Below, piece by piece: positions 21,708 to 31,049 of a DNA stretch of 64,000 bases. The notes beneath the pieces were generated by a model. It was not told where the DNA came from. It made no database searches and saw nothing but the letters and a program-made list of their open reading frames with translations. The first letter of the stretch is position 1. Each line of letters begins with the position of its first letter. This DNA is from Polaribacter marinus (GTDB lineage Bacteria > Bacteroidota > Bacteroidia > Flavobacteriales > Flavobacteriaceae). Made by a program: the position numbers and the translations under genes. The stretch covers positions 1 to 64,000 of the forward strand of contig NZ_JAKQYM010000010.1 in the NCBI RefSeq assembly GCF_022662535.1. Reading direction: 5' to 3'.

Positions 21708-22253
21708 ATGAAAAAATCATTCTTAACAATCGTTGCCTTAGTAATTATCTCATTAAGTGCATTTGCTCAAAAACAAGTTAGTACCAATACGCATATAAAA
21801 TTTTTCTCAACAACACCGGTAGAAGATATAGAAGCGAATAATTTTAAATCAGTAAGTACTATTGATACTACTACAGGAGATATTGTGTTTTCTGTACCTA
21901 TGCAAAGTTTTGAATTTGAAAAATCACTAATGCAAAAACATTTCAACAGTAAAAAGTTTTTAAATACAAAAGCAAATCCTAAAGCAAAATTGAAAGGGAA
22001 AATAACAAATCTTAATGCTGTAAAGTTTAATAAAGATGGCTCTTATATGGTAAACGTAGAAGGAGTTTTAACTATAAACGGTGTTAGTAAATCTATAAAA
22101 GAAGGCGTAACTTTTACCATAAAAGAAGGGAAAGTTAATCTTACATCTAAATTCAATGTAACATTGGCAGATTATGAAGTGGCTTTTAAAAAAGGAAAAC
22201 CTTCTAAAAATATTGCTAAAATTGTTGAAGTTACCGTTGAAGCAAATTATTAG
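21708..22253 (+). CDS. YceI-like family protein
   Basis: This 181-residue protein has a signal peptide (residues 1-20, ending SAFAQ) and a YceI-like lipocalin-type beta-barrel. Supporting features are the VSTNTHIKFFSTTPVEDIEA start, LMQKHFNSKKFLNTKANPKAK in the middle, and GVTFTIKEGKVNLTSKFNVTLADYEV near the end. Members bind isoprenoid-like lipids in the periplasm and are often stress-induced. A hairpin terminator follows directly. Confidence 0.85.
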   Translation: MKKSFLTIVALVIISLSAFAQKQVSTNTHIKFFSTTPVEDIEANNFKSVSTIDTTTGDIVFSVPMQSFEFEKSLMQKHFNSKKFLNTKANPKAKLKGKITNLNAVKFNKDGSYMVNVEGVLTINGVSKSIKEGVTFTIKEGKVNLTSKFNVTLADYEVAFKKGKPSKNIAKIVEVTVEANY

Positions 22254-22275
22254 TTAACAGCAATTTTATTTTTAA

Positions 22276-22312
22276 GAAAACCCAAAGTAAACTCTTTTAC
22301 CTTGGGTTTTTC
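22276..22312 (+). terminator. Terminator after the YceI gene
   Basis: AAAACCCAAAG (22277-22287) pairs with CTTGGGTTTT (22301-22310) around a 13-base loop, with a T-rich tail at 22307-22312. It lies 24 bases past the stop codon. Confidence 0.7.
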
Positions 22313-22390
22313 GTTTTCATAATAAAAAAATGTCAGGAAAATGATTTGTAAACGTCGAATAATTAAACCAATGATGTTGAAGTAAATAAA

Positions 22391-22852
22391 ATGATTATTA
22401 ATTATAAACATATCATTAAAAAAATAAAGGCACCTTTTCAAGAAGGTTTAAGCACAAAAGAGGTAACAAAAGCTATAATTGTTAGTTTGTTATTTACTGT
22501 ATTTCCTGTTTTTGGAGTAACAACATTGTTAATCACACTTGTTTCAGTAAAACTGAAATTGAATTTGCCTATTATGATTGTTGTCAGTTATTTGGCTTCT
22601 CCGTTACAATATCTTTTTTTTCTACCTTTTATTCATTTTGGAGAGAGTATTATGGATATCAATCATACTCTATTAACCATCCAAGAAATTAAAAATGCTT
22701 ATGATGTTTCTTTTTTTAACACGATGCAAAGTTTGTTTTTTGAATTGGTTTGTGGTGTAAGTGGATGGTTATTAATAGCATTGCCAATTAGCTTGCTGGC
22801 CTTGTTTTTAAACAATAAAATAAGTTCTAACTATTGTTTACTAAAAAAATAA
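22391..22852 (+). CDS. DUF2062 membrane protein
   Basis: This 153-residue protein has three membrane helices (about 28-52, 62-84 and 110-138) and the DUF2062 pattern. It starts with an amphipathic stretch, then SLLFTVFPVFGVTTLLIT and a YLASPLQYLFFLPFIHFGE segment. Its function is unknown; relatives are often encoded near glycosyltransferases or hydrolases. The alpha/beta hydrolase gene follows after 13 bases, so the two are probably co-transcribed. Confidence 0.75.
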   Translation: MIINYKHIIKKIKAPFQEGLSTKEVTKAIIVSLLFTVFPVFGVTTLLITLVSVKLKLNLPIMIVVSYLASPLQYLFFLPFIHFGESIMDINHTLLTIQEIKNAYDVSFFNTMQSLFFELVCGVSGWLLIALPISLLALFLNNKISSNYCLLKK

Positions 22853-22865
22853 AAAAGAAATTTAA

Positions 22866-23624
22866 ATGAAAGAAAAAATAAAATTTAAAAATAATCAAGG
22901 TCAACATTTAGCGGCATTATTAGAGTTTCCAGATGAAAAAATAATAGGTTATGCCATTTTTGCACATTGTTTTACTTGCAATAAAAACTTAACAGCAGTA
23001 AGAAACATTGGTAAGGCATTAAATAGCAAAGGAATCGCTGTTTTTAGATTTGATTTTACAGGTTTAGGAGAAAGTGAAGGTGATTTTGAAGATACAAATT
23101 TTACGAGTAATGTAGATGATTTAATTGCTGCTGCAGATTATTTAAAAACCAATTATAAAGCTCCTTCTATTTTGATTGGTCACTCATTAGGTGGTGCTGC
23201 CGTTCTTTTTGCAAAACATCAAATACCATCAATTAAAGCAGTTGTAACTATTGGTGCCCCTTCAAATCCTTCTCATGTTTCTCATTTGTTTAGTGGTAGT
23301 GTATCTAAAATTATAGAAAATGGAGAAGCAGAATTATCTATTGGAGGAAGACCTTTTAAAATAAAAGAACAATTTTTAAATGATATAAAAAGTAAAAAAA
23401 TTGAAAAAGTAACTGTAAACTTAAATGTTCCCTTACTTATTTTTCATTCGCCCATAGATACTACAGTAGAGATTGAGAATGCTGCTAAAATTTATAAATC
23501 AGCAAAACACCCTAAGTCATTTATTTCATTAGATAAAGCAGATCATTTGTTAAGTAATAAAGAAGACTCTGAATTTGTTGGATTGATGATTTCAGTTTGG
23601 TCCAAAAGGTATTTGAATGATTAA
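22866..23624 (+). CDS. Alpha/beta hydrolase
   Basis: This 252-residue protein is an alpha/beta hydrolase. The nucleophile elbow is GHSLGG with Ser107, an oxyanion-type HCFTC lies near residue 34, the acid is likely Asp in HSPIDTTV, and the base His is in KADHLLS near the C-terminus. Similar proteins in other bacteria carry a C-terminal OsmC domain, which is absent here. No signal peptide is present. The substrate is unknown; small esters or acyl groups are plausible. Confidence 0.85.
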   Translation: MKEKIKFKNNQGQHLAALLEFPDEKIIGYAIFAHCFTCNKNLTAVRNIGKALNSKGIAVFRFDFTGLGESEGDFEDTNFTSNVDDLIAAADYLKTNYKAPSILIGHSLGGAAVLFAKHQIPSIKAVVTIGAPSNPSHVSHLFSGSVSKIIENGEAELSIGGRPFKIKEQFLNDIKSKKIEKVTVNLNVPLLIFHSPIDTTVEIENAAKIYKSAKHPKSFISLDKADHLLSNKEDSEFVGLMISVWSKRYLND

Positions 23625-23673
23625 CCTTCTTATAAAAATATTATATAAAAAGAAACTTTTTTAAAACTTTTGG

Positions 23674-24726
23674 ATGATACAAAAAGCACTCTATTTTATG
23701 CCAGATATTAGTGGGTTTACAAACTTTGTGAATCATACAGAAGTGGAGCATAGTATCCATATAATATCAGAATTATTAGAAATATTATTAGATATTGCTA
23801 CAGAAGATTTTGAACTAGTAGAAATTGAAGGAGATGCTCTTTTTCTTTTTGCAACTAAAATTCCTGATTATAAAAGACTTATTAATCAAACAACACAAAT
23901 GCTCGAAAAGTTTCATGAGCATACAAAAAGTTACGAAACAAAACGTATTTGTAATTGTGGATCTTGCAGAACTACTACAAATTTAGAACTTAAATTTTTA
24001 GTGCATTATGGTGCGTTAAATTTTATAAAAGTTAAACATATTAAAAAACCATACGGAAGAGAGGTTATAACAATTCATAGGTTGCTGAAAAATAAGATAC
24101 CTATAAATGAATATTTGTTATTAACAGAAAATGCCTATAATTTATATCATAATTCATTAAACCAAACTTGGACAAAGTCTAGTGAAACTTATGATTTAAA
24201 GAAGCTAGATTATTTTTATAAAAACTTTGGGTATGTCAAAGAAACAATTAATCATAAAATAGATTTAAAGAAAAATAATAAAGATTATACAAGCCCTTTC
24301 TTAAAGTTTAAACATGTCTTTGAGGCTAATATTGATGAGGTATACAAATATGTGAGTGAGTTAAAATATCGTCACCTTTGGGATAAAGAAGCTAAAAGAA
24401 TAGAATTTGACGAAAACAAATTAAACAGAATTGGTACACAGCACAATTGTGTGTTAAATATTGGAAATCTTAATTTTGAAACAATATCTTCTTACGATAG
24501 AAATCAATTGGCTTATGGAGAAACTACAGAAGATTTAATGCTTACAAGGCATTTTTCTTATCTTATAAAGTTAGAAAAAGAAACGGAAACAAGTACTAAA
24601 GTTATCACAGAATTGTATGCAGAGTTAACAACGGTTGGCTCTTTTATGAAATCGAATTTTACTAGAATGATGAAAAAATCGTGGGAAAACAAGTTAAACA
24701 ACCTACAAAATGTTTGTGAAAAATAA
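23674..24726 (+). CDS. DUF2652 cyclase-like domain fused to SRPBCC domain
   Basis: This 350-residue protein has two domains. Residues 1-165 resemble class III nucleotide cyclase folds (DISGFTNFV and EIEGDALFLF, the DUF2652 pattern). A CNCGSC cluster near residue 92 could bind metal. Residues about 205-345 form an SRPBCC/START-like ligand-binding domain (VFEANIDEVYKYVSELKYRHLWD). Cyclase catalysis is doubtful because the second metal-binding Asp is not evident. It probably binds a hydrophobic ligand or a nucleotide. It has no signal peptide and stands 50 bases after the hydrolase gene. Confidence 0.75.
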   Translation: MIQKALYFMPDISGFTNFVNHTEVEHSIHIISELLEILLDIATEDFELVEIEGDALFLFATKIPDYKRLINQTTQMLEKFHEHTKSYETKRICNCGSCRTTTNLELKFLVHYGALNFIKVKHIKKPYGREVITIHRLLKNKIPINEYLLLTENAYNLYHNSLNQTWTKSSETYDLKKLDYFYKNFGYVKETINHKIDLKKNNKDYTSPFLKFKHVFEANIDEVYKYVSELKYRHLWDKEAKRIEFDENKLNRIGTQHNCVLNIGNLNFETISSYDRNQLAYGETTEDLMLTRHFSYLIKLEKETETSTKVITELYAELTTVGSFMKSNFTRMMKKSWENKLNNLQNVCEK

Positions 24727-24794
24727 TTTTGATACTGCATAATGTATTGATAAAGAGTTTTCTTAATTTAGCAAATAATTAACCCCCAGTTATT

Positions 24795-26501
24795 ATGCCT
24801 CCTAATGTAGTTCTAAAATTAGTTACTTTCTTCTTTTTAATAAATTACACATTTTCGTTTGGACAATATAGGCAAACTCTTCACAAACCATACAAGGACA
24901 AAGTTGATGATATTGATGTGTTATACAGAAATATAATTAATAAAAGCCGTAAAGATAGTTTGTTTGCACATGACTATACACAAGAAATGAAGTTGTGGGC
25001 TATAGAAAACAATGATTTAGAACTTGTCTTAGAAGCAGAATTATTAGAAGCATATGCTTATTGGTTTCTGTATGGATATAAATATCCAGAGTTAATCAAT
25101 AATTTAATTAATGTAGTTGATAAAAGTAAAAAAGAAGGTATTCTTCATGTAGAGGAAAGAGCGATACAAGTTATTTCTAATCATTATTGGAATATCAAAA
25201 AATATGAAAAAGCATTTGAGTGGTTATTGCAATCTTCAAAGCTTTTAGATAAGATGGATGCAGAGAACTTTCCAAACATGTCTTATCATTTAAATTATAT
25301 CGGACGATGTTATTATTTTTTTAAAGATTATGATAAGTCCATTACCTATTATAAAAAGTCTAGTAACTTAAAAAAAACAGAATTCAATAAAAAAGCTGTT
25401 TTAGAAGCTCAAAATTCAGTAGGGTTGTGTTATCAAAACATGGGGGAATTAAAACTTGCAGAATCGTATTTTCTAAAAATAATTGAAGATACTTCTGAAT
25501 TTAAAATGAAAACTTGGAAAGGGATTGCTTCCGGAAATTTAGGATATAATTATTATTTAGAAGGTAATTATAAAAAAGCAATTCCTTTATTTAAAGAAGA
25601 TATTAAAAATGCATTGGCGATTAAAGAAACTGGATTGGCTGCAGGAGCAACCATTTCTTTAGCCGACATTTATTTAAAACAAAACAGACTTGTAGAAGCA
25701 AAACAGAAAATAGACGAATCTAGACGTTTTATTAAGCAATCCAATCAGGTTGATCGTTTACGGAAATTATATCCAATAATGAGTAAATGGTATGCAGTTA
25801 ATAATGAAGCAGATTTAAGTGCTGTGTATCTAGATTCTACAATGATGGCTGTTAATACTTATAACGATAAATACAATAGCCTAAAGTTATTACGAGCCAA
25901 TCAAAAAGCACAAGAGCAAGAGTTAGTTATCGAAGTTGGAAAACTAAAGACAGAAAGTCAATTAAAAATTACCCAAAGAAATTTTATTATTACATTAATT
26001 GGGATATTGTTGTTGTTTAGTTTTATTGCCTATTGGTTTAGAAACAAGTATTTTTTAGATAAACAAGAAATTAAAGATTTAGAATTAGAAAATACAGAAA
26101 TAGCGTTAAGTAATGCTAAAACTCAATTAAAAAATTTAACTCAAAAAATTAGACAAGACAACAATTTAATAACTGAATTAAATAAAGAGAATAATTCAGA
26201 TTTGCTTTCTCAGTTAAAGGGAAAAAACATTTTAACCCAAAATGATTGGAAACAGTTTCAAGGCTTATTTAATGAAGTGTATCCTAAGTTTATTCCTTCT
26301 ATTATTACAAATTATCCAATTTTGACTCAAGCAGAAGTGCGTTGTTTGTGTTTAGAAAGACTAGATTTAAATAATAACGAAATGGGATTAGTACTAGGTA
26401 TTTCTACAAATACAATACGTGTAACAAAACATCGTATTCGAAAAAAATTAGATATAGATAGTCAAAAAGATTTGTATGAGTTTGTTCAAAAATTTAAATA
26501 A
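24795..26501 (+). CDS. Membrane-tethered TPR protein with C-terminal HTH
   Basis: This 568-residue regulator is of a type common in Bacteroidetes. It has a signal peptide (1-23), a periplasmic region of TPR repeats (about 100-330), one membrane helix (about 396-416), a cytoplasmic coiled coil (about 420-475) and a LuxR/GerE-like HTH at 505-565 (LTQAEVRCLCLERLDLNNNE, then MGLVLGISTNTIRVTKHRIRKKL). It probably senses a periplasmic or cell-surface condition and binds DNA while anchored in the membrane. The target genes are not evident from the neighbourhood. Confidence 0.85.
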   Translation: MPPNVVLKLVTFFFLINYTFSFGQYRQTLHKPYKDKVDDIDVLYRNIINKSRKDSLFAHDYTQEMKLWAIENNDLELVLEAELLEAYAYWFLYGYKYPELINNLINVVDKSKKEGILHVEERAIQVISNHYWNIKKYEKAFEWLLQSSKLLDKMDAENFPNMSYHLNYIGRCYYFFKDYDKSITYYKKSSNLKKTEFNKKAVLEAQNSVGLCYQNMGELKLAESYFLKIIEDTSEFKMKTWKGIASGNLGYNYYLEGNYKKAIPLFKEDIKNALAIKETGLAAGATISLADIYLKQNRLVEAKQKIDESRRFIKQSNQVDRLRKLYPIMSKWYAVNNEADLSAVYLDSTMMAVNTYNDKYNSLKLLRANQKAQEQELVIEVGKLKTESQLKITQRNFIITLIGILLLFSFIAYWFRNKYFLDKQEIKDLELENTEIALSNAKTQLKNLTQKIRQDNNLITELNKENNSDLLSQLKGKNILTQNDWKQFQGLFNEVYPKFIPSIITNYPILTQAEVRCLCLERLDLNNNEMGLVLGISTNTIRVTKHRIRKKLDIDSQKDLYEFVQKFK

Positions 26502-26580
26502 ACTAAGCTTTTTTTTAGAAAAATTCTTAAAAAGTGTTTTTATTGATTTTTAATATGCTTGAATTTAGTTAGTTAAAAAT

Positions 26581-26642
26581 TGTAACGCTTTTGTAACGCT
26601 ATATGAATTAAAATGTTGGCTAATTTTTTACAACTTAGCCAA
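26581..26642 (+). promoter_or_regulatory. Direct repeat and hairpin before a small ORF
   Basis: TGTAACGCT occurs twice, at 26581-26589 and 26592-26600. It is followed by TTGGCTAA (26616-26623) and its complement TTAGCCAA (26635-26642), which ends immediately before the ATG at 26643. The hairpin would cover the ribosome-binding region of the small ORF, so it may control translation. Confidence 0.4.
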
Positions 26643-26786
26643 ATGTTAAAGAAAAGAGATAGAAAATTTTTTGCTTTAGTTTTTACTTTACTATTAGGTG
26701 TAATATTGATTTGGTTTGTTTGGTGTTTTTATAATGCAGAATTATTAGAAATAGATAAAAACATTAAAACATTAAAGATGAAATAA
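26643..26786 (+). CDS. Small membrane peptide (47 residues)
   Basis: A short frame starts at ATG 26643 and encodes 47 residues. A basic N-terminus (MLKKRDRKFF) is followed by a membrane helix (ALVFTLLLGVILIWFVWCFY, about residues 11-30) and a charged tail ending IKTLKMK. It sits directly after a hairpin and lies alone in the 390-base gap between the TPR/HTH gene and the efflux operon. The composition looks like a genuine single-span peptide, but no relatives can be checked here. Confidence 0.5.
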   Translation: MLKKRDRKFFALVFTLLLGVILIWFVWCFYNAELLEIDKNIKTLKMK

Positions 26787-26894
26787 ATAAAATATTTTTG
26801 CTCTTTTTTGTTGATGTTGAGTCTCAAACGTTAATAATATCAAGGATGTTTAGATCTAAAAATAAAGTTATAAAATTGGATATCATTTAGAGTT

Positions 26895-27572
26895 TTATAT
26901 AATTTTACCGTCATCTAGTTCTATAATGCGTCCTGTTTTTTTTGCAAAATTTAGATCATGAGTTACCACTAATAATGTTTTGTTATAAGCCTCTGTAAGT
27001 TCTTTAAATATATTGAATACAATATCAGCGTTCTTGGTGTCTAAATTCCCAGTAGGTTCATCACACATAATAACAAGTGGATCATTAATTAGGGCTCTTG
27101 CTATTGCAACACGTTGTTTTTCTCCACCAGATAATTGATATGCCATTTTATGCGCTAATTTTTCAATTCCTAAATCTTTTAAGAATTCATAGGCATTATG
27201 TTCTAATTCTTCTTCACTTAATTTATCTAACTTAAAACCTGGTAGCATTACATTTTTTAATGCAGTAAACTCATTTAATAGGTAATGGAATTGAAAAACA
27301 AATCCTATTTTTTCATTTCTAACGGCAGCAAGTTGTTTTTCTGTTTTTCCACGAATGCTAATTCCATCAATGATGAGTTCACCAGTAAAGTCTGTGTCCA
27401 TTGTAGAAAGAATATAGAGTAAGGTAGATTTTCCGCTTCCTGATCTACCAATGATAGAAGCATATTCGCCACGAGTAAGGTTAAAGTTGATATCCTTTAA
27501 GACATCTACTTTTACCGGATTGTAAAAAGATTTATTGATAGATTTAGCTTCTAAGACTATTTTATTTTTCAT
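26895..27572 (-). CDS. ABC transporter ATPase (LolD/MacB type)
   Basis: This 225-residue ATPase is of the LolD/MacB group. Its motifs are GRSGSGKSTL (Walker A, about residues 42-51), LSGGEKQRVAIARAL (signature), MCDEPTGNLD (Walker B) and VTHDL (H-loop). It lies immediately downstream of an FtsX-like permease and a periplasmic adaptor, so the three form a tripartite MacA/MacB-like exporter. The substrate cannot be read from sequence; lipoproteins, peptides or drugs are candidates. Confidence 0.9.
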   Translation of the reverse strand: MKNKIVLEAKSINKSFYNPVKVDVLKDINFNLTRGEYASIIGRSGSGKSTLLYILSTMDTDFTGELIIDGISIRGKTEKQLAAVRNEKIGFVFQFHYLLNEFTALKNVMLPGFKLDKLSEEELEHNAYEFLKDLGIEKLAHKMAYQLSGGEKQRVAIARALINDPLVIMCDEPTGNLDTKNADIVFNIFKELTEAYNKTLLVVTHDLNFAKKTGRIIELDDGKII

Positions 27573-28832
27573 TTACTTTCCTCGAATTATAATTACAGGA
27601 TCAATTTTACTTGCTTTTTTAGCAGGAAACCATCCTGCTAAAAAAGTAGTAATTAAAGCAAATATAGCAGCTATAGAATAATATTGTATTCCATAATCAA
27701 TTGGATAAGTTGTTACGGTTGGTAGCGATGGTGAATTAAAAGGAATTGCATCGATAGATAGAGAGAGTAAAAAACCAAAAAGCAAACCCGTTATTGCACC
27801 TGTAATTCCAATACTTAATGAAATTGAAATAAAGATTTTTTTAACATCTGTACCAGCAAATCCAGTTGCTTTTAAAATGGCAATTGTATCCATTTTTTCA
27901 TAGATAAGCATGTTTAGAATATTGTAAATTCCAAATCCAGATACAATCAGTAAAGTAACCCCAACGGCATATGAAATAATAGAGCGAACACTGCTACCTG
28001 TTTCAAATTGAGCATTGGCAGTTTGTATGTCTTCTGCATCAATTTTAAAAAAACTCTCATATTCATGGGCTAGGGTAGGCGCTAAGGACATCTCTTTAAG
28101 TTTTATTTGAATATCGCTAATATAATTACTGTTCTTTCCAAGTATTTTTTGGGTAGTTGATATATTAGCATAACTTTGAACCTTATCTATTTCTGCAATA
28201 CCCGACTTAAAGAAACCTACAACTTTCAAAGAAAATTGTTCTCCTTCAGTAGAAGTAACGGTAATGATATCTCCTACTTTGGCTCTCATTGTATTTGCTG
28301 CTCCTTGTCCGAGTATAATGCTATTTAAGGTTGTTTTAAGTTTTTGTAGATTTCCTCCAACAACGTAATCATTAAAAGAAAAAAGTTCAGCTTCTTTATC
28401 AACATCCACACCGTTTATAATTCCATTTAAGTCAATATTTCCAAGATTATAAAACACTTGAGCAGTTATTTTAGGACTTACACCTAAAACTCGTTGATCT
28501 TTGTTTAGTTTATTTATAATCTGCGTTGCATTGTAAATTTCTTTACGGGTATTTGTTGGTTTTACAGAACTGATAAAATTATGATGATTTTTGTAAGTAG
28601 CGTTTAGATCAATTGGTTGTTTTTTAGAAGGAAGAATATCGTTGTAAAGCCGTATGTGCGGAGTGCGGTTTAAAACGATTCCATCTAGTAATTGATTTAA
28701 ACCTTCCATAAAGCCCAAAAGAGAGATAAAAAAAGCAATACTAAAGGTAACACCAACAATTGCAACAAGTGTTTGTTTCCATCTAGCACGCATAAGAGCA
28801 CCAGAAATTTCTGTGATGTGTTTTATTTTCAT
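27573..28832 (-). CDS. FtsX/MacB-like ABC permease
   Basis: This 419-residue permease has one membrane helix near residues 22-42, a large periplasmic domain (about 45-285) and three C-terminal helices (about 290-315, 340-365 and 385-405). This is the MacB_PCD plus FtsX arrangement. The sequence IYNILNMLIYEKMDTIAILKATGF is typical of the coupling region. It overlaps the adaptor gene by one base and precedes the ATPase by one base, so the three genes are tightly coupled. Confidence 0.88.
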   Translation of the reverse strand: MKIKHITEISGALMRARWKQTLVAIVGVTFSIAFFISLLGFMEGLNQLLDGIVLNRTPHIRLYNDILPSKKQPIDLNATYKNHHNFISSVKPTNTRKEIYNATQIINKLNKDQRVLGVSPKITAQVFYNLGNIDLNGIINGVDVDKEAELFSFNDYVVGGNLQKLKTTLNSIILGQGAANTMRAKVGDIITVTSTEGEQFSLKVVGFFKSGIAEIDKVQSYANISTTQKILGKNSNYISDIQIKLKEMSLAPTLAHEYESFFKIDAEDIQTANAQFETGSSVRSIISYAVGVTLLIVSGFGIYNILNMLIYEKMDTIAILKATGFAGTDVKKIFISISLSIGITGAITGLLFGFLLSLSIDAIPFNSPSLPTVTTYPIDYGIQYYSIAAIFALITTFLAGWFPAKKASKIDPVIIIRGK

Positions 28833-29914
28833 TATTGCGGTAATTCGATTTTTGTGGTTTTATTTAAACCACTTTTTATTTCAACCAAATCATAATCCAT
28901 TAGCCCTATTTCTATTTTTTGAAGAGTGCCACCTTTAAGAATAACAGTTGTGTCGTTAAGTAAATAATTTCTTGGAATTGTTAGTGCTTTTTGTTTTGTG
29001 TTGATAAGGATATTTGCTTCAACAGTAAGGTTTGGGAAAAGTTCTGTAGGATTTTTGGTGAATATTGCATCTGCTTGAAAAGATCGAGTTCGTATATTCA
29101 TCATTGGGTTAATTGCTATAATTTTGGCTTCAAAAACTTGAGATTTATAGCTATCCATTCTTATGAATACTTGTTGATCTTTTTTTATTTTTACAATATC
29201 AAGCTCGTCGATGTTTAATTCTATTTTAAATTGATCTTCACCAATAATAGCTACAGGTTCTGTTCCATTTACAAATTCACCGTTTTCTTTATTTATTTTA
29301 TAAACAATTCCATTTAATTTACTTCTAACAATAAAATCGTCTTCTAATCTCTCTGCTATTTTTAAGTTATTTTTACTTTGTTGGGATAACAGTTTTAATT
29401 CGCGTTTTAGTACTTCGTAATTGGTCTTGATATTATTTAAATTTACTTTTGAGTTTTCAAAATTTAATTCTTTTTGTTCAAATTCAATTTTACTTCCTAT
29501 GTTTTTGCTCCAAAGGTTTTTTTGTCTATAAAAAAGTAAAGAATCGTTATGGAGTTTTTTTTTAGCCAATTCAATTGCTTTTTGAGCATCAAGTAATTTA
29601 TCAGCGTTGGTATGATAGTCAGAAGCAGTTGAAACCAGTTTTGCGTTTTCTGTGGCTAGTTTTAAATTTTTATCGTCTAATTGAAAAATTGGATCACCTT
29701 TTTTAACATGCATTCCTTCGGTAACAAAAACCTTCTTTATAAGACCATTGGAAAGACTATATACATCATATTGATTTTTACTTTTGATAAACCCAGAGGC
29801 ATACACACTTTCGGTAATATTTTTAACTTCGGGTGTTATCGTTTCTTTTTTATGAGTGCAGGATAAAGAAAAGACAATTAATATTGCATATAAGAATAGT
29901 AATTTTTTATTCAT
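28832..29914 (-). CDS. Periplasmic adaptor subunit (HlyD/MacA type)
   Basis: This 360-residue membrane-fusion protein has a lipoprotein signal (SLSC, Cys19). A biotinyl-lipoyl-like half follows (NGLIKKVFVTEGMHVKKGDPIFQLDD), then a coiled-coil hairpin at about 90-180, the second lipoyl half (RSKLNGIVYKINKENGEFVNG), and a beta-barrel ending in IPRNYLL. It is the first gene of the exporter operon and would link the inner-membrane pump to an outer-membrane channel encoded elsewhere. Confidence 0.88.
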   Translation of the reverse strand: MNKKLLFLYAILIVFSLSCTHKKETITPEVKNITESVYASGFIKSKNQYDVYSLSNGLIKKVFVTEGMHVKKGDPIFQLDDKNLKLATENAKLVSTASDYHTNADKLLDAQKAIELAKKKLHNDSLLFYRQKNLWSKNIGSKIEFEQKELNFENSKVNLNNIKTNYEVLKRELKLLSQQSKNNLKIAERLEDDFIVRSKLNGIVYKINKENGEFVNGTEPVAIIGEDQFKIELNIDELDIVKIKKDQQVFIRMDSYKSQVFEAKIIAINPMMNIRTRSFQADAIFTKNPTELFPNLTVEANILINTKQKALTIPRNYLLNDTTVILKGGTLQKIEIGLMDYDLVEIKSGLNKTTKIELPQ

Positions 29915-30053
29915 CAGATTTTAATTTTTGAAGTAGGATTTTTCCAATTTCGCTAATATCATATCTAGATATTAGCTTGATTGAGAGTTGTTGTGGTATT
30001 AATCATAGTAAAGTATTTTTTTTACTAAAGTCAATATTAAATAACTCTTTCAT

Positions 30054-30950
30054 CTATTTCAAGAAATCCGGATTTTTATATGAAGGTTTTGGATATTTAT
30101 AAAAACCTTCACCTGTAGAAACACCTAATTTGTTTTTATCAATAAAATTTTCTTTAAGATAAGCTACGGTTTCTAGTTTAATAGGATCTTCTGTTTTTTC
30201 AGCAGTCATTTTATTAATGTTATAAGCTGTGGTAATTCCAACAATGTCCAATATCGCAAAAGGGCCAACAGGAGCACCGGTAGCTTTCATCCACGTCTTG
30301 TCTATTGTTTCGGGGTCTGCAACTCCTTTTATCAGTAAATCTGTAGCTGCGCTTAATAGTGGTACTAATAAAGAGTTTAATATATATCCAGGTTGTTCTT
30401 TGTGTAGAGGTAGTGTTAACATACCAATTGCTTTAGCAAAAGCAACAACATCTTCAAATACTTTAGGATCTGTAGCTGGATGCCCCATAATTTCTGCTGT
30501 ATTATGAAGCCAAATATCGTTGGCGAAATGTAAAGCTAAAAATTTTGAAGGTCTTCCTGTTGAATCGGCAAACTGACTCGGAAGAAGAGTAGATGAATTT
30601 GTAGCAAAAATAGTTTTTTTAGGGGCTACTTTTGCTAGTTTTTCATAAAAATCAATTTTTATAGTTGGATTTTCAGGGACGGCTTCAATCAATAAATCAG
30701 CGTCTTTAACAGACTCTTTTAAATCTGAAGTATAGTTTAAATTTTCAAATGTTTGTTCTAATTGTTCTTGTGTAGCATTTAAGTCTCGTTTAAATGCTTT
30801 ACTCATTAAATTAAATTTTGCTTTTGCTTTATCTAAAACTTCATCATTAATGTCATAAACAGTAACCCTAAATCCATGAAATGCAGATTGAAAAGCAATT
30901 TGATATCCTAAAACTCCGCTTCCTGCTATGGTGATATTTGTATAGTTCAT
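30054..30950 (-). CDS. 3-hydroxyacyl-CoA dehydrogenase family protein
   Basis: This 298-residue protein fits the short 3-hydroxybutyryl/3-hydroxyacyl-CoA dehydrogenases. It has an NAD-binding GSGVLGYQIAF (residues 10-20) with acidic Asp35 after the second strand, FATNSSTLLPSQ and LHFANDIWLH around the catalytic His, and a C-terminal dimerisation domain (GPFAILDIVGI). It oxidises or reduces the hydroxyl of a 3-hydroxyacyl-CoA, in fatty acid or amino acid breakdown. It is slightly longer than the usual 285 residues. It stands alone, without thiolase or hydratase genes nearby. Confidence 0.88.
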   Translation of the reverse strand: MNYTNITIAGSGVLGYQIAFQSAFHGFRVTVYDINDEVLDKAKAKFNLMSKAFKRDLNATQEQLEQTFENLNYTSDLKESVKDADLLIEAVPENPTIKIDFYEKLAKVAPKKTIFATNSSTLLPSQFADSTGRPSKFLALHFANDIWLHNTAEIMGHPATDPKVFEDVVAFAKAIGMLTLPLHKEQPGYILNSLLVPLLSAATDLLIKGVADPETIDKTWMKATGAPVGPFAILDIVGITTAYNINKMTAEKTEDPIKLETVAYLKENFIDKNKLGVSTGEGFYKYPKPSYKNPDFLK

Positions 30951-31049
30951 TTTTATGAATTTAAATTGATGATACTAAGATACAACTAATTAAAAATTAT
31001 AGATATATTTAAAATCAGTATTTGTGATTTTTAATGTATTAAACTCTCA

